Below are positions 28,319-37,436 of a stretch of 55,905 bases of DNA, one piece after another. Origin of the DNA: an uncultured Saprospiraceae bacterium (lineage in GTDB: Bacteria > Bacteroidota > Bacteroidia > Chitinophagales > Saprospiraceae); NCBI GenBank assembly GCA_937927575.1, contig CALBEE010000095.1:1-55905 (forward strand), written 5' to 3'. Numbering within the stretch: the stretch's first letter is position 1; each line of letters starts with the position of its first letter. Under the pieces are notes generated by a model that was given only the letters and a program-made list of their open reading frames with translations, was not told the origin of the DNA and made no database searches. The position numbers were made by a program, and so were the translations under genes.

Positions 28319-29497
28319 TTGGAGTTAGATAGGAAATATTTTGTTAGAATTTATAAAAAGGGTGATGAGATTGATATCAACCATTTGTATAAAGTAATAG
28401 CTAATATCGATCGCACTGCAGAAGAGCACAGGTGGCAATGGGTAGATACTTGGGACGGAGTAGGTGAAATGTATTTGATGTTCGACAGTACAAGACCTAA
28501 AGGAAAGCAACTTGTTTGTCAATACAGTATTATGCCCACATCGATAAGTTATTTTGGTAAGGTGATGCCCGGTGGTAAGACAGAGAACTGTATGAGTCAT
28601 CCTGATCTTAGAGGCAAAAAACTATTTTTCCCATTTGAGAAAGAAAATTTTGAAAATGTAAAGTCTAGGTTTGACTTTTTCTTTACAACTACGGGATTAG
28701 GAGCTCCTGGTGCAATACGAAGAAAGTTGGGGTATAAGGCAGTGGACTATTGGATAGATTATCATTTCTTTTGGGAAGCTCAAGATGGTTTTACTTATTA
28801 TCATCGGGATATTAAAAGGGTTTTGAAAAAGGCTCCAAAACTTGCAGTGTCTTTTGTTACTACTATTTTTAAACGTGTGAACAACTTGCAGTGTTATAAG
28901 AAGTTGAAAAAACTAAATGCAATAGTTGAGCATTCGTTTAATGTTTCTACCTATGAAAAAGGTAAAACATTAATGGATATACAAGAATTATGGTCAAGGA
29001 ATAGAGAGAATTACGGAATTAGTATTGAAAGAAGCCTTGAGTATATGGATTGGAGAATCAACCAGAATCCATATTTTGAACATAAATATATCTGCCTGTA
29101 TGAGAAGAATTTATTGGTAGCATATGTGATTTTTCACGAATTTGAACTAAATACTTATAAGATCGTAGATCTGATTGTTGATGAAAAAGATGTGTTTATT
29201 GCTAAATGCTTAATGTCAGAATTACTTAAATCTGCATACAAAGATTCTAAATCAGGTGTAACCTGTTCAACCTTACTGCAAAATAAATTCTTAAAACAAG
29301 TGTTTTTATTAAATGGGTTTGGTCTCAAGAATTTTACGAATATTAAAAAGAAATTTTCTAAAGATAAGAGAGAGGATAGACCTTTTCATGGCTATATAAA
29401 ACCAACGATTGATTCTAGTGACAAACTTGAGATCGCTAGTAATTGGTATATTACAGAATTGTGTAAAGAAGGGAGAACTTTTCCTACTAATGCATAA
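28319..29497 (+). CDS. GNAT-superfamily acyltransferase-like protein
   Basis: A 392-residue protein resembling GNAT-fold proteins found in Bacteroidota polysaccharide loci. MSHPDLRGKKLFFPFEKENFE matches the acetyl-CoA pyrophosphate-loop region (RGKxLF), followed by FFFTTTGLGAPGAIRRKLGY, the usual second conserved block. A second, degenerate GNAT-like half may follow (residues about 220-370). The acceptor is unknown; an amino group on a sugar is plausible. The TTG start follows an in-frame TAA by seven codons with no ATG between. The gap after it (134 bases) holds an imperfect hairpin at 29504-29523 and a palindrome at 29600-29611. Confidence 0.7.
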   Translation: MELDRKYFVRIYKKGDEIDINHLYKVIANIDRTAEEHRWQWVDTWDGVGEMYLMFDSTRPKGKQLVCQYSIMPTSISYFGKVMPGGKTENCMSHPDLRGKKLFFPFEKENFENVKSRFDFFFTTTGLGAPGAIRRKLGYKAVDYWIDYHFFWEAQDGFTYYHRDIKRVLKKAPKLAVSFVTTIFKRVNNLQCYKKLKKLNAIVEHSFNVSTYEKGKTLMDIQELWSRNRENYGISIERSLEYMDWRINQNPYFEHKYICLYEKNLLVAYVIFHEFELNTYKIVDLIVDEKDVFIAKCLMSELLKSAYKDSKSGVTCSTLLQNKFLKQVFLLNGFGLKNFTNIKKKFSKDKREDRPFHGYIKPTIDSSDKLEIASNWYITELCKEGRTFPTNA

Positions 29498-29599
29498 TTA
29501 TCATTGTTCAATTTATTGAGCAAGAGTCTATGAACAAATCATCCTCATAATTAATAAACAGTAAGTAGCATTAAGTTCCTTTGACATAAATAGTAATTG

Positions 29600-29611
29600 A
29601 CTAGATCTAGT
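29600..29611. promoter_or_regulatory. 12-bp perfect palindrome upstream of deacetylase copy 2
   Basis: ACTAGATCTAGT is a perfect palindrome ending 20 bases before the ATG at 29632, with TTTGACA at 29580-29586 just upstream. It could be an operator for a dimeric regulator near a transcription start. A 12-bp palindrome in AT-rich DNA can also be chance, and no second copy was noticed elsewhere. Confidence 0.2.
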
Positions 29612-29631
29612 AATCTCGAATTTAGAAATTT

Positions 29632-30960
29632 ATGAATAACACTGTAAAGTTGAAAATACCAAACATTTGTATTTCTGAAGTGAAATATATTTTTGACATT
29701 CTCTTGAATAAATTTTTGGGTGTTGATGTGGTATATGAAACATTGGATGATGGCACAAGAGGGTGTTTCAAAATTCTATATAATTCTAAAAGTATAGAAA
29801 TAAGTAATAATTTTTTTACGACGGCTAATCTATATTCAAAGGATAGGCTGCCTCAAAGTGTATATAAAGATAATGTTCATATAGATAATAATGTGTATCC
29901 AATTGTATCGCTGTTTGGACGTATTAATGTTTCAACGGAGGAAGACCGAATTATACTAGAGTGTGATATAGTGTCTACGGCATTTTTTATGTTGACAAGG
30001 TGGGAAGAAAGAGTCATAGAAGATAGAGATGCTCACAATAGATTTCCGTCGAAAAGTAGTATGGCTTTTAGGAATAATTTTTTGGATCGTCCGATAGTAA
30101 ATGAAATAGTAGATCTTTTATGGGCGTTGCTAACAAGTATAGGTTATAAGGGGCGCCGTAAAATTTTTGATTATAAAGTTGTACCAACTCATGACGTAGA
30201 TCGTCCTTATTTTTGGATCTCAAAGAGAAAGAGTGTCAAATCAATAGTTGGACGGATAAAAAGTAAAAATTTAAAGGATTCATGGTTATTAAGCAAATCA
30301 TTTTTGGATAGAAAGGATCCTTTTGATACTCATGATGATCTCATGAATAGATCAGAAAAGGAAGGGGTGTTATCTCATTTTTTCTTTATGACTGGAGGTA
30401 ATTCTAGGTATGATAATTTTTATGACATTCATCATCCGAGAGTGAAGTCTCTAGTAAAGTCAATCAAAGATAGAGGACATATAGTAGGATTGCATCCATC
30501 GTATAATACCTTTGATGATCGTAGTATGTTGCTAAAGGAAAAGGAAGAATTAGAAAGAGTGGCAGAGCAAGAAATAATTTGTGGAAGACATCACTATCTT
30601 AGAATGCAAATGCCTAAGACACTTGAGATTTGGAGCGATATTGGTATGAAATGGGATTCTACTTTGAGTTACGCAGATAACTCAGGATTCAGATGCGGAG
30701 TATGTTATCCATTTCCGGTCTTTAGTATAGAAAGAAGAGAAACTCTAAATCTAATAGAAAGGCCACTAATAGTAATGGAAGGTAGTGTGGCTACTTATGA
30801 AAATCTTTCTCCAAAGCAGGCCATAGAAAAATCTAGGAAACTAAAAAACGAAGTTAAAAAGCATAATGGAGAGTTTGTTTTTCTATGGCATAATTCGTCA
30901 ACTTATACTTCGGTATGGAATAATTATAGTATTCTTCTAAATGAATTGTATAGTTATTGA
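29632..30960 (+). CDS. Polysaccharide deacetylase family protein (copy 2)
   Basis: A 442-residue paralog of the protein encoded at 4027-5370. It has the same two-part layout and colinear motifs: VPTHDVDRPYFW, FFFMTGGNSRYDNFYDI, GHIVGLHPSYNTFDD, YADNSGFRCGVCYPFP, YENLSP and FVFLWHNSS. The catalytic-type residues agree in both copies, including the altered motif 2 HPSYN, so that change is a family feature rather than damage. It probably modifies a different sugar or a different repeat unit than copy 1. It has an ATG start and is preceded by a 134-base gap, so it may lie in a separate unit with the APS reductase gene that follows. Confidence 0.85.
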   Translation: MNNTVKLKIPNICISEVKYIFDILLNKFLGVDVVYETLDDGTRGCFKILYNSKSIEISNNFFTTANLYSKDRLPQSVYKDNVHIDNNVYPIVSLFGRINVSTEEDRIILECDIVSTAFFMLTRWEERVIEDRDAHNRFPSKSSMAFRNNFLDRPIVNEIVDLLWALLTSIGYKGRRKIFDYKVVPTHDVDRPYFWISKRKSVKSIVGRIKSKNLKDSWLLSKSFLDRKDPFDTHDDLMNRSEKEGVLSHFFFMTGGNSRYDNFYDIHHPRVKSLVKSIKDRGHIVGLHPSYNTFDDRSMLLKEKEELERVAEQEIICGRHHYLRMQMPKTLEIWSDIGMKWDSTLSYADNSGFRCGVCYPFPVFSIERRETLNLIERPLIVMEGSVATYENLSPKQAIEKSRKLKNEVKKHNGEFVFLWHNSSTYTSVWNNYSILLNELYSY

Positions 30961-31030
30961 TTCACGTTAATTTTAGAAAAAATTTCTTATTCTCGTGTTC
31001 TCAGAAAATTTAAAATTAGATAAGTAGAAA

Positions 31031-31705
31031 ATGATTAAAGAGATAGAAAATAGAATTCAAACAGAAGTATCATTTGTAAAAAATCAAATAGAATCCTATT
31101 TGGCAGATGGTAAGCGGATTTTTGCTAGTTCGTCTTTTCAGTCGCACAGCATTCCTATGTTGCATATATTATCACAGATAGATTCGAATATAGAAATTTA
31201 TTTTGTCGATACTGGTTTTCATTTTCCAGAGACTATTGTGTATCGTGAGCAAGTTCAAAGTCAATTAGATCTCAATGTAAAAGTTGTTGAGTCAGACATA
31301 TCTAAAATTGATCTTTTAAATAGGAGTAATAAATTTCTTTTTACAACTGATCCTGATTATTGCTGCCATATCAATAAGGTTAGCCCCATAGACAAGGTTG
31401 CTTTGAGTTTTGATGTGTGGATTACGGGAGTAAGAAAGGATCAGTCAAAGGTACGTTCGGATTTTGGTTATGAGGCGATGGGAAGAAACGGTATAAAAAG
31501 ATTTCACCCTATGATAAATTGGGATGATAAAATGATCAATCTCTATATAAATAGAAATAACCTTCCGTCTCATCCTTTAGAGAGCGAAGGTTATAATAGT
31601 GTTGGTTGTGCTCCATGCACCGGAAAACCTAGATTTGATGAACGATCTGGGAGATGGGTAGGAATGAATAAAACAGAATGTGGTTTACATTTAGACGTTA
31701 CATAG
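31031..31705 (+). CDS. cysH: Assimilatory APS reductase (CysH family, 4Fe-4S type)
   Basis: A 224-residue reductase. The cysteine pattern is Cys111-Cys112 and Cys193-x2-Cys196, the [4Fe-4S] set of adenylyl-sulfate reductases. The C-terminal catalytic Cys217 is in KTECGLH. FVDTGFHFPET and TGVRKDQSKVR are substrate-binding motifs. It reduces APS to sulfite. Within a locus that also makes APS (cysDN) and has a sulfotransferase, it would compete for APS with PAPS formation, so its presence suggests that general sulfur assimilation genes are mixed into the polysaccharide cluster. It lies 4 bases before the next epimerase gene. Confidence 0.87.
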   Translation: MIKEIENRIQTEVSFVKNQIESYLADGKRIFASSSFQSHSIPMLHILSQIDSNIEIYFVDTGFHFPETIVYREQVQSQLDLNVKVVESDISKIDLLNRSNKFLFTTDPDYCCHINKVSPIDKVALSFDVWITGVRKDQSKVRSDFGYEAMGRNGIKRFHPMINWDDKMINLYINRNNLPSHPLESEGYNSVGCAPCTGKPRFDERSGRWVGMNKTECGLHLDVT

Positions 31706-31709
31706 AAGT

Positions 31710-32630
31710 ATGAGTAAGATATTAATTACCGGAGGATTAGGATATATTGGATATAGCTTAGTGCAACAACTATCAATAGATAAACCTGAACATGAGATCA
31801 TTATATTTGACAATATGTTAAGAGGAAGAATATCAATTCTGTTTGAACAAAGTTTGGCAGCTGTAAATGTAAACTTCATAGAAGGTGACCTCCTAGACAA
31901 TAGAAAATTACAAAGGGCAATGAAAGGTGTAGATTGTATCATTCATTTAGCAGCGAAAACAGTAACGCCATTTGGTGTTGGAGATTTTCATATGTTTGAC
32001 TATGTTAATAATTGGGGAACAGCCAATCTCGCCAAAGCTGCCGAAGAAAATAATGTTAAAGAAATTATTTATTTATCATCTACTTCTATTTATGGGCATA
32101 GTGATGAGTTAATGAATATTGAATCGAATATTAATCCCTCAACAGATTATGCAAGATCAAAGTATCTTGGAGAGAAGCAACTTTCTACGTTGAAAGGAAA
32201 GTTAAAAACTATTATAATACGTAGTGGTAATGTTTATGGTTATAATCCAAGCTTGAGATTAGATACAGTGATAAATAACTTCATATTTAAAGCTAGATTT
32301 GGTCAGACATTATTAATTAATGGAGATGGTCAAGAATCAAGAGGATTTATTAGTGTAGAACGTTTAGCAAGTCAAATTTCTGCGTTGATTCTTAATAATG
32401 GGTTTGAAGAACCTATTTATCAGTTAACTGATCATAATATAAAAGTAGCAGATTTGGTTAAGGAAATCCAAAAATTGAAACCTACTTCTGAGTTTAGACA
32501 TGTCAATCCAGAAAGGAAAATGACTAACCAAATGTTTGAGGCTTCTACACTTCCAACCTTTGAAAAACTTACCTATAAAGACCTTCAATTGGATTTGAAG
32601 GAATTCTATGATAAATTTAAAATTTCATAA
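31710..32630 (+). CDS. NAD-dependent epimerase/dehydratase (SDR family)
   Basis: A 306-residue extended SDR with the N-terminal ITGGLGYIGYS, IIHLAAKT, a catalytic serine in LSSTSIYG, and Y-x3-K in DYARSKYLGEK. VRSGNVYG-like sequence (IIIRSGNVYGYN) and NGDGQESRGFISV complete the fold. The substrate is a nucleotide sugar, but the exact 4-epimerase, reductase or dehydratase activity cannot be read. Its neighbours, an APS reductase upstream and a glycosyltransferase downstream, do not settle it. Confidence 0.8.
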   Translation: MSKILITGGLGYIGYSLVQQLSIDKPEHEIIIFDNMLRGRISILFEQSLAAVNVNFIEGDLLDNRKLQRAMKGVDCIIHLAAKTVTPFGVGDFHMFDYVNNWGTANLAKAAEENNVKEIIYLSSTSIYGHSDELMNIESNINPSTDYARSKYLGEKQLSTLKGKLKTIIIRSGNVYGYNPSLRLDTVINNFIFKARFGQTLLINGDGQESRGFISVERLASQISALILNNGFEEPIYQLTDHNIKVADLVKEIQKLKPTSEFRHVNPERKMTNQMFEASTLPTFEKLTYKDLQLDLKEFYDKFKIS

Positions 32631-32701
32631 TAAATAAGTTGACGTTTCGAATTAAAAAATCAGAGATCGATAAATTTGCTCATGGTTATTGTTGAAATGA
32701 T

Positions 32702-33955
32702 ATGATAGTTAAGAAAAAAGTTATTCAGCTGGCATATTACTTTCCACCTGTGAAAGCGATTGGAAGTATAAGAAACAAAAATGTTGCCGATAGTTTCTAT
32801 CAACTTGGTTATGATGTACAAGTTTTTACAAGTGATCCTCTTGCAAAGAATAATGCCTATAAGGTGGAGGGTGTTTGTCCTTATGATATCAAACATATGT
32901 TACCTGAAAGGAGTGTTTCAACTAAGGTAAGCTCATCTGAAGGAAAGAGGTGGACCACTAAGATTATGAGTTCATTCCCGCTGAATTTGCTATTGGGGGA
33001 AGGAGGAATAATATATACAATTAGGATTCTTAAGAAATTGTGGAAACATAGAAACGAGGAAGTAATCATTTATAGTTCATTCAGACCAATTGCGGATCAT
33101 CACATCGCGTTTTTATTTACTTTGTTAAATAGGAAGGCATTTTGGATTGCGGATTATAGGGATATTTTATTTGATAAGGATGAATTAGATGTGTTTTTAC
33201 CTAATTTGCAGGAAAAACTTTATCGCAGTATAACGAGGAGAGCAAATATTTTAACAACGGTTTCGAATGGATTAAATGGTTTTTTTGCTAATTACAACGA
33301 TAATATATTTGTTCTACGAAATGGAGTTGAAAATACTAATGAAGTGCCTTCTGCGGGTTGTTTGATTGATAAGAATAAATTTTGCATCTCCTATACAGGT
33401 GCGTTATATAAGGGGCGAAGAGATCCATCGATATTATTCTCCACTTTGAAAGAAATTATTGAATTCGACCCGCAATTGAAATCAAATATTTCATTACATT
33501 ATGCAGGAAAAGAAGGAGCCTTATGGAATGATTTAGTGTCTAAATATGGATTGGACGAAATAAATAATTGCCATAATCTAATTTCTAGAGACCAGTCATT
33601 GAGATTACAGAAAGACAGTAGTGTTAATTTACTTTTGACCTGGTGTTCACCAAATAATCAAGGTATCCTAACTGGAAAATTCTTTGAATACTTAAAAGCT
33701 CGTAAGCCAATCGTTACAATAATTAAAGGTGATAGGGATGCGGAATTTGAAGAGATATTTAATAAAGATGAAATTGGCATTCTAGTGTATGATTCTCAAA
33801 GTGATGTTTTAAAAACATATTTACTTGAGCTATTAGGTAATTGGAAGGCCGATAATTACAAAAAATATTTGATCAAAGAAGAAGTTGTGAACAGTTACAA
33901 GTGGGATAATGCGTTCATTGAATTTAATGAATATTTGAAGAAGAAAGGAGTTTAA
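32702..33955 (+). CDS. GT4-like glycosyltransferase
   Basis: A 417-residue GT-B type protein. It begins VIQLAYYFPPVKAIGSIRN, typical of Bacteroidota glycosyltransferases, with WIADYRDI in the first domain, ILTTVSNGL at the domain junction, and SYTGALYKGRRDP opening the second domain. GILTGKFFEYLKARKPIV is the donor-binding loop. It presumably adds one sugar to the repeat unit on the cytoplasmic face. The stop directly precedes the ATG of the polymerase gene. Donor and linkage are unknown. Confidence 0.83.
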   Translation: MIVKKKVIQLAYYFPPVKAIGSIRNKNVADSFYQLGYDVQVFTSDPLAKNNAYKVEGVCPYDIKHMLPERSVSTKVSSSEGKRWTTKIMSSFPLNLLLGEGGIIYTIRILKKLWKHRNEEVIIYSSFRPIADHHIAFLFTLLNRKAFWIADYRDILFDKDELDVFLPNLQEKLYRSITRRANILTTVSNGLNGFFANYNDNIFVLRNGVENTNEVPSAGCLIDKNKFCISYTGALYKGRRDPSILFSTLKEIIEFDPQLKSNISLHYAGKEGALWNDLVSKYGLDEINNCHNLISRDQSLRLQKDSSVNLLLTWCSPNNQGILTGKFFEYLKARKPIVTIIKGDRDAEFEEIFNKDEIGILVYDSQSDVLKTYLLELLGNWKADNYKKYLIKEEVVNSYKWDNAFIEFNEYLKKKGV

Positions 33956-35215
33956 ATGAAATTGTCGTTTAAAAAGCCATTGAGTAGCGATTACTTTTTC
34001 TATTTATATCTCTTTTTTGTAATGTTTCTTCCGTTTACAAAGATAGGTGTCCCAATAGTAGGAAAATATGAATTTACACTTGCTGATCTGGCAATAGTAT
34101 TTCTCTTTCTGGTAAATGTTTTATTCATAAAGTCTATTAATAAACATTTTAGAGCCTATATATACTGCTTTATTTTATTTGTTACTACAGTTTTGGCTTC
34201 TGGTATTATGGCAAAGGATTACTTTGCCTTTACGATGGGCGTTTTGCCTTATGCCTTCGCTACTTTGGTTATAGCAAGTACTCTTGGATTTTTTTCTAAT
34301 GGCGATCATTTAAAACAGTTTCGATTTTTAAGAAATACAATTTTTGTTTCTCTATTTCTCTCGGCAATTCCAGTATATTTTCAATTGATTACTGGACAAA
34401 AACTTACTTATTTTTATGACGCTTTTGGTTGGAGATACACGTTCCTAGCTCAAAATCCAAATCAGTTTGGTGTCTATATGATTTTGTTTTTTTTCATTCT
34501 TACTCTTATCAACTTAAAATATTTTTCTAAATCACTGGTGACTGTATTCTACCTGCAATTGATATACATTCCTGTAGCCTTGTTTTCAGGTTCTCGAACG
34601 GCTACGGTTATCTTTGCGGTTAATCTTTTGGTCGTATCCTTTATTCTTTTCGTTACTACTTCAACAATCAAAAGAATAATTATAGCTCCGATTATATTGA
34701 TTTGTGTTCTTTCTTCACTAAGTTCTGCTTTGGAGTTGATTTCTAGTAGTGGGGGACAAGTCAATAGGGCATTAAGAGTTTTTGATATTCTTTCAAGTAA
34801 TGACGAAGTTATTGGTGATAATACACCTAGTGGACACTCAATGGAAGAGGCGAAGCAGCTTTTTCTTAGTTATCCTTTATTTGGAGTGGGAATGGCGAAT
34901 AAACCAATGTATAGTGAAGTTCGTACAGAAATTCATAACACATACTTAAAATTTCTTGCAGAAACAGGAGCTGTGGGATTTACAGCTTTTATTTTAATTT
35001 TCTTCCTTCCTTTAATTGTAACTATGTTTTCTAGTTCTTCCAATATAGTTAAGTTAACACTTATCTTATTTTATATCATGTTTGCTGCGATGAATTGGCC
35101 ACATATGCTCTTACGACAACGATGGGTATGGTTCTTTATGGTGATAATATTTATTATTGGGAAAATAGATAAAAATGGCATTCCTGTACGCTCGAAACTA
35201 GAAATACTTAATTAA
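33956..35215 (+). CDS. O-antigen polymerase-like membrane protein (Wzy candidate 1)
   Basis: A 419-residue protein with about ten or more hydrophobic segments and a long extracytoplasmic loop near residues 255-315 (SSSGGQVNRALRVFDIL, then FLSYPLFGVGMANKP and EIHNTYLKFLAETG). This HNxYL block is the hallmark of the O-antigen polymerase/ligase (Wzy/WaaL) family. It should polymerise repeat units at the periplasmic face, working with the flippase and chain-length protein. Sequence alone cannot separate Wzy from a ligase. Its stop overlaps the next start by one base. Confidence 0.82.
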   Translation: MKLSFKKPLSSDYFFYLYLFFVMFLPFTKIGVPIVGKYEFTLADLAIVFLFLVNVLFIKSINKHFRAYIYCFILFVTTVLASGIMAKDYFAFTMGVLPYAFATLVIASTLGFFSNGDHLKQFRFLRNTIFVSLFLSAIPVYFQLITGQKLTYFYDAFGWRYTFLAQNPNQFGVYMILFFFILTLINLKYFSKSLVTVFYLQLIYIPVALFSGSRTATVIFAVNLLVVSFILFVTTSTIKRIIIAPIILICVLSSLSSALELISSSGGQVNRALRVFDILSSNDEVIGDNTPSGHSMEEAKQLFLSYPLFGVGMANKPMYSEVRTEIHNTYLKFLAETGAVGFTAFILIFFLPLIVTMFSSSSNIVKLTLILFYIMFAAMNWPHMLLRQRWVWFFMVIIFIIGKIDKNGIPVRSKLEILN

Positions 35216-36075
35216 TGGCAATTCTTGTATCTGTAGTAATTCCTTGTTTTAATGGTGCCGATTCCATATTGAGAGCTATCGGCTCTTTGCAAAATCAAAC
35301 ACACACTAATTGGGAAGCAATAGTGGTGAATGATGGTTCAACTGACCAAACAAGAAATATCGTTTTAGGTGTAAAGGACTCGAGAATAAAATATTTTGAG
35401 TTTGAGAAGAATAAAGGACGTGGAGCGGCAAGACAAAAAGGGTTAGAAGAGGCGAGTGGTCAGTATTTAGCGATGATCGATGCAGATGACTGGATATATA
35501 GTACCAAGTTGGAAGACCAACTTAAAATTTTAGAATCTAATCTCGAATTAGCACTTGTAAGTGGAGGTATGGCAATTACCGATGGTGTGAGTAATTTGAA
35601 AGGGATGCGTTTAGGAACTAATAAAGTGGAGACCTGGAAGGATGTTGGTTTTCCACCAATTCCTCATGGACCTTCTATGATTAGAATGAATTTGGCGAAA
35701 CCGCATAAGTACGATATCACAATGAAATATTCCCAAGATATTGATTTTCTTTCGCGGTGTATGTTGGGAAAAAAATATTTAGTCAGCAACAGAATATGGT
35801 ACGTTTATTCAGAACATCAGTCGGTTACTAAATCTAAAATTTTATTTTCATACTTTTTTAGTTTGAAATACATAAGTAGATTTTTCTTTAAAAGACCAAT
35901 AGTCGTGCTAAAGCATGTCATTATATTACTACTTAAAATAGCATATATAAGTGTTATTTCTTTATTTACTTCAATTGAAGATATCCTAAATAGGAGATCT
36001 GTAGAACCTACGTTTGATGTAATTGAAGAATTTGAAGAAGAAAAGAATAGGTTAGAAATCTTTTTGAAGCTTTAG
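35215..36075 (+). CDS. Glycosyltransferase family 2
   Basis: A 286-residue GT-A transferase. The N terminus VSVVIPCFNGADSILRAIGS, the QTHTNWEAIVVNDGSTDQT block, RGAARQKGLEEASGQYLAMIDADDW with its DAD metal-binding motif, and SQDIDFLSRCM form the classic GT2 signature. A hydrophobic stretch at about 225-265 may associate with the membrane. It adds one sugar from a nucleotide donor; the specificity is not readable. It is the only clear GT2 in the window. Confidence 0.9.
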   Translation: MAILVSVVIPCFNGADSILRAIGSLQNQTHTNWEAIVVNDGSTDQTRNIVLGVKDSRIKYFEFEKNKGRGAARQKGLEEASGQYLAMIDADDWIYSTKLEDQLKILESNLELALVSGGMAITDGVSNLKGMRLGTNKVETWKDVGFPPIPHGPSMIRMNLAKPHKYDITMKYSQDIDFLSRCMLGKKYLVSNRIWYVYSEHQSVTKSKILFSYFFSLKYISRFFFKRPIVVLKHVIILLLKIAYISVISLFTSIEDILNRRSVEPTFDVIEEFEEEKNRLEIFLKL

Positions 36076-36154
36076 ATATGAATTCAAAGTGGTATGTATC
36101 AAATTCTAATATATCTTTTTAGGACAATAGGTAAAATATAAAAAGCGAAAAAAA

Positions 36155-37435
36155 TTGTTAAAAAAAATACATGGTCTACGTGGTGATTTTCTATTTTCAG
36201 GAATAAATTTTGGATTTAAACTGATTAATAATCTTATCATCTTCAGCATTTTAGCTAGAATTATTGATCTGGATGATTTTGGTCTACTTTCTTATTTGGT
36301 CATGTTAAGTGCTATTGCATTCACAGTTTTAGAGTTTGGGCATAGATTTATAGTTATTAAGGAAGTTACTGCCAATGTCAAAATTGCTACAGCTGAGTAT
36401 GTTAGTAATAAAGTGTTTTTGAAGAATGTCTTATTTGCGATCGTTGGAGGTGTAATGCTATCATTTTGTTGGTATAAATCGTTTTGGAATCTCAATGTAG
36501 TTCTTCTAGGATCTTTTTTTATGAGTGCTTATTTTTTGAGTATTGCAAGACTCAATATTGCTTTATTTCATTCGATAAGTAAGTTTTATCTAGAAACTTT
36601 AATTCTCATAATCAACATGGCATTTCTGATGATAGGAATTGGCCTAGTTTATTATACTGATGATTGGACAATATTTTTAATATTTTATACTTTGGGTAAT
36701 TTGGCTATGATGCTTTTGTCATTGTTCTTTGTAAAGAAAAATTATTCTATAAATTTAGAATCTTACTTTACATCTTATAGTAAAAGCACATTTTTACCTG
36801 AATTAAGTGCAGCCATTCCTTTTGCAGCTATTATTCTTGGAGATATTTGTTTTTCAAGTATAGATTCGTTCTTTGTAGAGCAATTTTTCTCTCAAAAAGA
36901 GCTTGGAATATATGAAGGGCTTAAAAAAATACTAGTGGGTTTATCTATTCTTACCATGATTTTAGGAACAGCACTCATGCCTTGGGTAAGTAGAACTATT
37001 AAATCAGGAATTGTAAAATCGTATAGAAATATACTTCTTGCGTTTTTCACAACAGTTTCTACTGGTGTTTGTATTTTTCTGTTGTACGTATATTTTAATG
37101 ATATTGTAGTTGAACTTTTGTTAGGTGAAAAGTTCATGGAAATTACTACTTGGGATACGCATATCGGAATGTTTGTTTTTTCTAAATATTTAATGGTAAT
37201 ACCAACCCTATATCTCATAATGTCTGGACTTCATAATACACGCCTCGTCATAATTTATATAATGGCTTTGATTTCTATAATTGTAATATATTTTTATGCG
37301 ATACCTTACGGAATGAAGACTACATTTAAAATGGTAACCTATATTAACTTAATGTTAGCGATAGTCTATGCACTAGTATTTTTCTATTATATGCTACCAT
37401 CTCAGCAAAATAAACTCAAGTCAGTAAACATATAA
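36155..37435 (+). CDS. Polysaccharide flippase, Wzx-like (flippase 3)
   Basis: A 426-residue integral membrane protein with about 12 hydrophobic segments. The starting pattern is KKIHGLRGDFLFSGINFGFKL, then ILARIIDLDDFGLLSYLVML, typical of MOP-superfamily exporters. It is shorter than the two other flippases. The start is TTG: the frame is open from a TAG 27 bases upstream and contains no ATG or GTG in that interval. The amidotransferase gene follows after one base. A third flippase suggests more than one exported glycan or a mosaic history. Confidence 0.85.
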   Translation: MLKKIHGLRGDFLFSGINFGFKLINNLIIFSILARIIDLDDFGLLSYLVMLSAIAFTVLEFGHRFIVIKEVTANVKIATAEYVSNKVFLKNVLFAIVGGVMLSFCWYKSFWNLNVVLLGSFFMSAYFLSIARLNIALFHSISKFYLETLILIINMAFLMIGIGLVYYTDDWTIFLIFYTLGNLAMMLLSLFFVKKNYSINLESYFTSYSKSTFLPELSAAIPFAAIILGDICFSSIDSFFVEQFFSQKELGIYEGLKKILVGLSILTMILGTALMPWVSRTIKSGIVKSYRNILLAFFTTVSTGVCIFLLYVYFNDIVVELLLGEKFMEITTWDTHIGMFVFSKYLMVIPTLYLIMSGLHNTRLVIIYIMALISIIVIYFYAIPYGMKTTFKMVTYINLMLAIVYALVFFYYMLPSQQNKLKSVNI

Positions 37436-37436
37436 T

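Noticed and set aside
29504-29523. Imperfect 7-bp hairpin just after the GNAT gene as a terminator
   Set aside because: The stem is short with one G-T pair, and no T-run follows.
31031-31705. PAPS reductase rather than APS reductase
   Set aside because: The CC and CxxC cysteine pairs that ligate the 4Fe-4S cluster are present, which is the APS reductase pattern.
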